This document shows positions 4,618-7,600 of a stretch of 7,600 nt of DNA, piece by piece. The stretch's first letter is position 1. Each line of letters opens with the position of its first letter. Origin of the DNA: an uncultured Vogesella sp. (GTDB lineage Bacteria; Pseudomonadota; Gammaproteobacteria; Burkholderiales; Chromobacteriaceae); the NCBI GenBank assembly GCA_946479405.1, contig CAMLGD010000163.1:1-7600 (forward strand). The letters are read 5' to 3'. The notes under the pieces are model-generated. The model ran no database searches. It worked only from the letters and a program-made list of their open reading frames with translations, and was not told the DNA's origin. A program made the position numbers and the translations under genes.

Positions 4618-5550
4618 TCAGGCCAGATGCTCGAACAGCGGGGTGGACAGATAGCGCTCGCCAAACGATGGAATCACCACCACGATCAGCTTGCCGGCGT
4701 TTTCTGGGCGCTTGGCCAGCTCCAGTGCCGCCCACACTGCCGCACCAGAGGAGATGCCAGTGAGAATGCCTTCCTGCGATGCCATCGCGCGGGCAGTCTC
4801 AAACGCATCATCGTTCTTCACACGGATCACTTCGTCGTACACGGCAGTATTCAGGATGGTCGGCACGAAACCTGCGCCGATGCCCTGGATCGGGTGCGGG
4901 CCTTTCGCACCGCCGGACAACACTGGCGACGCATCCGGCTCTACCGCCACGATCTGCACACCCGGCTTGCGGGCTTTCAATACTTCACCAACACCGGTGA
5001 TGGTGCCCCCAGTACCCACGCCTGCCACGAAGATGTCCACCTGGCCGTCGGTATCAGCCCAGACCTCTTCGGCGGTAGTGCGCCGGTGGATGTCCGGGTT
5101 GGCCGGGTTTTCGAACTGCTGCGGCATGAAGTGGGTGTCCGGATTGGCATCCACGATCTCTTTTGCCTTGGCAATGGCCCCCCCCATGCCGTCTGGGCCC
5201 GGGGTCAGCACCAGCTCGGCGCCGTAAGCGCGCAGCAGCTGGCGACGTTCGCGGCTCATGGTTTCCGGCATGGTAATCACCAGCTTGTAGCCACGTGCGG
5301 CACACACCATGGCCAGCCCAATGCCGGTGTTGCCGGAGGTTGGCTCCACAATCACGGTATCCGGACCGATCTTGCCGGCAGCTTCTGCCGCATCGATCAT
5401 CGACACCGCGATACGGTCTTTCACGCTGTGTGCCGGGTTGTAGAACTCCAGCTTGGCAACCACGGTGGCACCCAGGCCAGCAGTGACGCGGTTCAGGCGG
5501 ACCAGCGGGGTATTGCCGATCAGATCAGTTACGGTAGCGGCGATGCGCAT
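4618..5550 (-). CDS. cysK: Cysteine synthase A (O-acetylserine sulfhydrylase)
   Basis: CysK is the PLP enzyme that makes cysteine from O-acetylserine and sulfide, the last step of sulfate assimilation, in the cytosol. With ATG 5550 the product has 310 residues, the normal length. It starts [20 protein letters not shown], a standard CysK opening. Lys44 in HSVKDR is the Schiff-base lysine, TSGNTG (71-76) binds the substrate carboxylate, [14 protein letters not shown] is the phosphate loop, and GISSGAA and [10 protein letters not shown] near the end complete the fold. Two further in-frame starts exist: ATG 5556 and TTG 5565. GGAG nine bases before 5550 suits the start chosen, while AGGA suits 5556. 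CysK rather than CysM is supported by length and close resemblance to Neisseria CysK. The lipoprotein-ychJ pair follows after 31 bases and may be read through from it. Confidence 0.95.
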   Translation of the reverse strand: MRIAATVTDLIGNTPLVRLNRVTAGLGATVVAKLEFYNPAHSVKDRIAVSMIDAAEAAGKIGPDTVIVEPTSGNTGIGLAMVCAARGYKLVITMPETMSRERRQLLRAYGAELVLTPGPDGMGGAIAKAKEIVDANPDTHFMPQQFENPANPDIHRRTTAEEVWADTDGQVDIFVAGVGTGGTITGVGEVLKARKPGVQIVAVEPDASPVLSGGAKGPHPIQGIGAGFVPTILNTAVYDEVIRVKNDDAFETARAMASQEGILTGISSGAAVWAALELAKRPENAGKLIVVVIPSFGERYLSTPLFEHLA

Positions 5551-5571
5551 GAGCATATTCTCCAATCCTGT

Positions 5572-5588
5572 TAACGGCCAATCCGTTA
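5572..5588. other. Short inverted repeat in the cysK leader
   Basis: TAACGG (5572-5577) and CCGTTA (5583-5588) form a 6-bp inverted repeat with a 5-base gap, about 20 bases before the cysK start. It could be an operator half-pair or a small leader hairpin. The rest of 5551-5664 holds no gene. Confidence 0.35.
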
Positions 5589-5597
5589 TTCTCGATA

Positions 5598-5627
5598 ATT
5601 CTAAACAGCCGGGGCACGCTTAGCTAA
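5598..5627 (-). promoter_or_regulatory. Possible cysK promoter with weak -35
   Basis: On the minus strand TAGAAT (5598-5603) is a good -10, about 47 bases before the cysK start. The base run 18 upstream is only TTAGCT (5622-5627), part of a TTAGCTAA palindrome (5620-5627), so the -35 is poor. A poor -35 is typical of activator-dependent promoters such as CysB-controlled ones, but I cannot identify a CysB site. Confidence 0.3.
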
Positions 5628-5664
5628 TACCAATTGCTGCTATGTTTTTTCCTAACTGCCCGCT

Positions 5665-6201
5665 TTAGCTGATGCCGGGCATCACCCGGCAGCCGGCCTG
5701 CCACACCGCCTCATCGTACGCCACCAGCACAATGCGCTGCAGACTGTGCGCTTGCCCACTCGTCAGCCAATCGCTGATCTGTTGCCAGGCAATGTTCATC
5801 GCCGATAACGCCGGAAAGCCATATACGCCACAGCTGATGGCCGGAAACGCGATGCTGCGCACGGCATTCTCTGCTGCCAGCTGCAGGCAGTTGCGGTAGC
5901 AGTTGGCGAGCAGGGTTTCTTCGCCCTCATCACCACCACGCCAGACCGGCCCTACCGTGTGAAACACATAGCGGCACGGCAGACGAAATCCCGGTGTCAC
6001 CCGTACCTCGCCAGTCGGGCAGTGACCGATGTGCATGCAGGCCTGCAACAACTCTGGCCCAGCGGCACGGTGGATGGCACCATCCACCCCGCCACCGCCA
6101 CGCAGGCCGTTGTTGGCCGCATTGACGATGGCATCCACCTCCAGCCGGGTAATGTCGCCACGCCATAATTCAATGGTGACGCCGTGCTTTCGTGTCAGCA
6201 T
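5665..6201 (-). CDS. Macrodomain protein, O-acetyl-ADP-ribose deacetylase / ADP-ribosyl hydrolase (YmdB-like)
   Basis: The 178-residue product is a single macrodomain of the MacroD/YmdB class, which hydrolyses O-acetyl-ADP-ribose and removes mono-ADP-ribose from acidic residues. Conserved blocks are in order: GDIT (15-18), [29 protein letters not shown] (24-52), [21 protein letters not shown], and [12 protein letters not shown], the phosphate-binding loop. Asn30 and Asp40 correspond to the catalytic Asn25 and Asp35 of E. coli YmdB, so activity is expected. ATG 6201 has AGGAGG at 6207-6212, five bases upstream, and matches the family length; a longer frame to 6309 would overlap the kinase by over 100 bases. 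The gene overlaps the stop of the glycerate kinase gene by seven bases and is probably translated with it. No terminator follows before the cysK promoter region. Confidence 0.95.
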   Translation of the reverse strand: MLTRKHGVTIELWRGDITRLEVDAIVNAANNGLRGGGGVDGAIHRAAGPELLQACMHIGHCPTGEVRVTPGFRLPCRYVFHTVGPVWRGGDEGEETLLANCYRNCLQLAAENAVRSIAFPAISCGVYGFPALSAMNIAWQQISDWLTSGQAHSLQRIVLVAYDEAVWQAGCRVMPGIS

Positions 6202-7319
6202 GCCTGCCTCCTGGCGGCCAACCTGAGCCGCAACATCTGTTCTGCCGCCTGCGCCAGCCACGCTGCCGCGTGCTGCATGGCTTCCGTCAGGCTGGCCGGC
6301 TGCGGGCACAGCGAGAAGCAGCCGTCAAAGCTGTTCGCCAGTAGCAGATTGTCCTCTACCGCGCCGGACAACAGGCTCACCGGCACACCCGCGGCGCGCG
6401 CCAGTTGCGCCACCAATGCCGGCGCCTTGCCGTGCAGGGTCTGGCTGTCGCTGCGACCTTCACCGGTAATCACCCAATCGGCCACCGCAATCCGTTCGGC
6501 CAGCCCGGTAACATCGGCCACGGCGGCAGCACCGGACAACTGTCTTGCCCCCAGCCATTGCAGCGCAAAACCCATGCCACCGGCTGCACCACCGCCGGCG
6601 ACATCCAGCGGCAGGCCCGGCCGTTGCCGTAGCAGTGCCTGCGCCAGCGTCTGCAGTGCCATATCGAATTGCGGCAGTTGCGCAGCAGCCAGTCCCTTTT
6701 GCGGGCCGAATACCGCGCTGGCACCCGATGGCCCGCATAGCGGGTTGCTCACATCCGACCACACGACCAGCTCGAGTGAGGCAAGGCGCGGGTCGAGTCC
6801 GCTTTCATCAAAGTAGACTGCCTGCGGCCAGCTTGCCGGCAAAGGCGGCAGCGGCTTGCCATCGCGATCGCGCCACACTCCACCCAGCGCGGCCAGCAGG
6901 CCTGCGCCGCCATCGTTGGTGCTGGAGCCTCCCAGTGCAATCGCCACACGACCACAACCCTGGTCCAGCAGCAGGCGCAGCAGTTCGCCCACACCACCGC
7001 TGTGGCGCTCGGCCAGCGTGCTGCGACCAACGTCTGGCAAGCCAACCACTTGGGCGACTTCCAGCACAGCCTGCGTCTCACTGTACAACCACTGCACCTG
7101 TCGCGACTGGCCTTCGGCATCACGCACCTGCGCTGTCCGTAGACTGCCGGCGCCGGCACTGGCCAGTGCCTGCAGAGTACCTTCGCCGCCATCCGCCATT
7201 GGACAGATATCCAGCACGATGTCCGGCAGCGCGCGACGCAGACCACGGGCCATCGCGGCCGCAACTTCTGGAGCGGCCAGGCTGCCCTTGAATGAATCCG
7301 GTGCCAGTACACACCTCAT
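6195..7319 (-). CDS. glxK: Glycerate kinase (GlxK/GarK type)
   Basis: This cytosolic kinase phosphorylates D-glycerate with ATP to a phosphoglycerate (2-phosphoglycerate for most bacterial enzymes of this family), feeding glyoxylate/glycerate carbon into glycolysis. The 374-residue product begins [20 protein letters not shown], with the family motif APDSFKG. Other blocks are in order: MADGGEGT (about 42-49), [15 protein letters not shown] (about 127-141), [30 protein letters not shown] and [17 protein letters not shown]. The last usually has Ile or Leu where this protein has Ser. The start at 7319 has AGGAGG (7324-7329) four bases upstream; an in-frame TTG at 7361 lies in the preceding terminator's T tract and is rejected. 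The kinase overlaps the macrodomain gene by seven bases. No glyoxylate pathway genes are in the window, so the symbol is by family, not context. Confidence 0.94.
   Translation of the reverse strand: MRCVLAPDSFKGSLAAPEVAAAMARGLRRALPDIVLDICPMADGGEGTLQALASAGAGSLRTAQVRDAEGQSRQVQWLYSETQAVLEVAQVVGLPDVGRSTLAERHSGGVGELLRLLLDQGCGRVAIALGGSSTNDGGAGLLAALGGVWRDRDGKPLPPLPASWPQAVYFDESGLDPRLASLELVVWSDVSNPLCGPSGASAVFGPQKGLAAAQLPQFDMALQTLAQALLRQRPGLPLDVAGGGAAGGMGFALQWLGARQLSGAAAVADVTGLAERIAVADWVITGEGRSDSQTLHGKAPALVAQLARAAGVPVSLLSGAVEDNLLLANSFDGCFSLCPQPASLTEAMQHAAAWLAQAAEQMLRLRLAARRQAC
6207..6212 (-). promoter_or_regulatory. Ribosome binding site of the macrodomain gene inside the kinase 3' end
   Basis: On the minus strand this is AGGAGG, five bases before ATG 6201 and within the last codons of the glycerate kinase. 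It decides the macrodomain start and supports coupled translation. Confidence 0.85.
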
Positions 7320-7323
7320 GCGC

Positions 7324-7329
7324 CCTCCT
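7324..7329 (-). promoter_or_regulatory. Ribosome binding site of the glycerate kinase gene
   Basis: AGGAGG on the minus strand, only four bases before ATG 7319. The spacing is short but the match is full, and the protein start fits the family. Confidence 0.75.
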
Positions 7330-7330
7330 C

Positions 7331-7353
7331 CGGCCAGCAAAACGTTGGCCGCA
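7331..7353. repeat. Expanded copy of the GCGGCCA/TGGCCGC palindrome
   Basis: CGGCCA (7331-7336) and TGGCCG (7346-7351) are inverted around a 9-base centre. Bases 7341-7353 (AACGTTGGCCGCA) are identical to the right part of the palindromes at 155-174 and 811-832; the left arm is displaced by three extra bases. It abuts the T tract of the terminator at 7353-7381. Confidence 0.65.
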
Positions 7354-7381
7354 AAAAACAAAAGCCCCGCAAAGCGGGGCT
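7353..7381 (-). terminator. Intrinsic terminator of the 60-residue membrane protein gene
   Basis: On the minus strand AGCCCCGC pairs with GCGGGGCT around a 3-base loop (7363-7381) and is followed by TTTTGTTTTTT (7353-7363). It lies about 22 bases after the stop of the upstream small gene, so that gene and the glycerate kinase gene are probably separate transcripts. Confidence 0.92.
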
Positions 7382-7403
7382 ACAGTGTAAGGCGCAACAG
7401 CGG

Positions 7404-7586
7404 TCAACGCTTGCCGAAATGATACGGGGATTGCGCGTAGTACGGGTTCAGCGGGTGCCAACCGGACAGCGTCTTGCCGCCACTACCCAGCCGGGCGCGC
7501 ACTGCGCCGGCAAAAAACGCCAGCACGCCACCCAGCAACGGCAGAATAAAGAAATACAGCAGCACCAGGGCCAACAGGGTTTGCAT
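7404..7586 (-). CDS. Small single-pass membrane protein of unknown function
   Basis: I do not recognise this family. The 60-residue product begins MQTLLALVLLYFFILPLLGG and is hydrophobic to about residue 30, long enough for one membrane helix or a hairpin with the Pro-Leu-Leu-Gly-Gly break. A short basic segment (RARLGSGGK) then leads to a polar tail containing WHPLNPYYAQSPYHFGKR, rich in Tyr, Pro and His. Reality is supported by AAGGAG (7593-7598) at six bases before the ATG and by a strong terminator right after the stop. It looks like an independent minus-strand gene or the end of an operon that begins beyond the right edge. The positive-inside rule would put the tail in the cytoplasm. Confidence 0.78.
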   Translation of the reverse strand: MQTLLALVLLYFFILPLLGGVLAFFAGAVRARLGSGGKTLSGWHPLNPYYAQSPYHFGKR

Positions 7587-7600
7587 GATCTGCTCCTTGA

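Noticed and set aside
4423..5574. 383-codon open frame on the plus strand opposite cysK
   Set aside because: It lies antisense to a clear CysK, is rich in His and Arg as shadows in GC-rich DNA are, and shows no recognisable domain or ribosome site.
5673..5691. TGCCGGG/CCCGGCA hairpin at the end of the macrodomain gene
   Set aside because: It is a 7-bp stem inside the coding sequence with no T tract on the minus strand after it, so I do not call it a terminator.
6202..6309. N-terminal extension of the macrodomain protein
   Set aside because: It would lie inside the kinase 3' end in another frame, and AGGAGG at 6207-6212 points to 6201.
6545..7291. 248-codon open frame on the plus strand opposite the glycerate kinase gene
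   Set aside because: It is an antisense shadow of a well-supported kinase, with low-complexity Arg/Pro/Ala/His composition and no motif.
7320..7361. TTG start extending the glycerate kinase
   Set aside because: It begins in the T tract of the upstream terminator, has no ribosome site, and the family starts at [12 protein letters not shown].
1..7600. CRISPR array, insertion sequence, tRNA or rRNA gene, defence or phage module
   Set aside because: I saw no regularly spaced repeats, transposase-like product, target duplications or RNA-gene signatures; all sizeable frames are accounted for by ordinary genes.

Overview
The window is GC-rich, gene-dense bacterial chromosome. Its protein sequences look like a betaproteobacterium of the Neisseriales. 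The CysK protein is close in wording to Neisseria CysK, the dCTP deaminase is the betaproteobacterial 189-residue type, and the MscL tail, the OhrR and the haem-ligand-less bacterioferritin fit a Chromobacteriaceae-like genus. This placement is inference from remembered family sequences, not a search. No mobile element, CRISPR array, rRNA or tRNA is visible.

Layout. Bases 1-96 are the last 31 codons of a membrane protein, followed by a strong terminator. mscL (+, 302-763) converges on a bacterioferritin gene (-, 845-1330). dcd (+, 1509-2078) is read away from bfr and ends at a textbook terminator. A T-tract-rich intergenic stretch leads to an OhrR-type operator and promoter, then a two-gene operon of a thioredoxin/glutathione peroxidase (2350-2826) and a two-cysteine OhrR repressor (2823-3266), overlapping by ATGA. 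From there to the right edge everything is on the minus strand: a small unrecognised cysteine-containing protein (3327-3635), a YchJ-family SEC-C protein (3727-4140) overlapping by ATGA with an unrecognised lipoprotein (4137-4586), cysK (4618-5550), a macrodomain ADP-ribose deacetylase (5665-6201) overlapping by 7 bases with a glycerate kinase (6195-7319), and a 60-residue membrane protein (7404-7586).

How the genes relate. Most are housekeeping or stress genes: osmotic safety valve, iron storage, dNTP supply, cysteine synthesis, glycerate metabolism. The clearest regulatory unit is gpx-ohrR: the repressor's two redox cysteines, its sensing tyrosines and its probable operator can all be seen, so it should be an autoregulated organic-peroxide response.

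The most interesting non-coding signal is a palindrome family with arms GCGGCCA/TGGCCGC. Two perfect copies (155-174, 811-832), one expanded copy (7331-7353) and one variant that forms the dcd terminator stem (2098-2113) all lie in, or within about 12 bases of, a terminator-like hairpin. A second unusual structure is a perfect 12-bp hairpin (4563-4593) that contains the start codon of the lipoprotein gene just downstream of cysK. I found no convincing undescribed multi-gene system.
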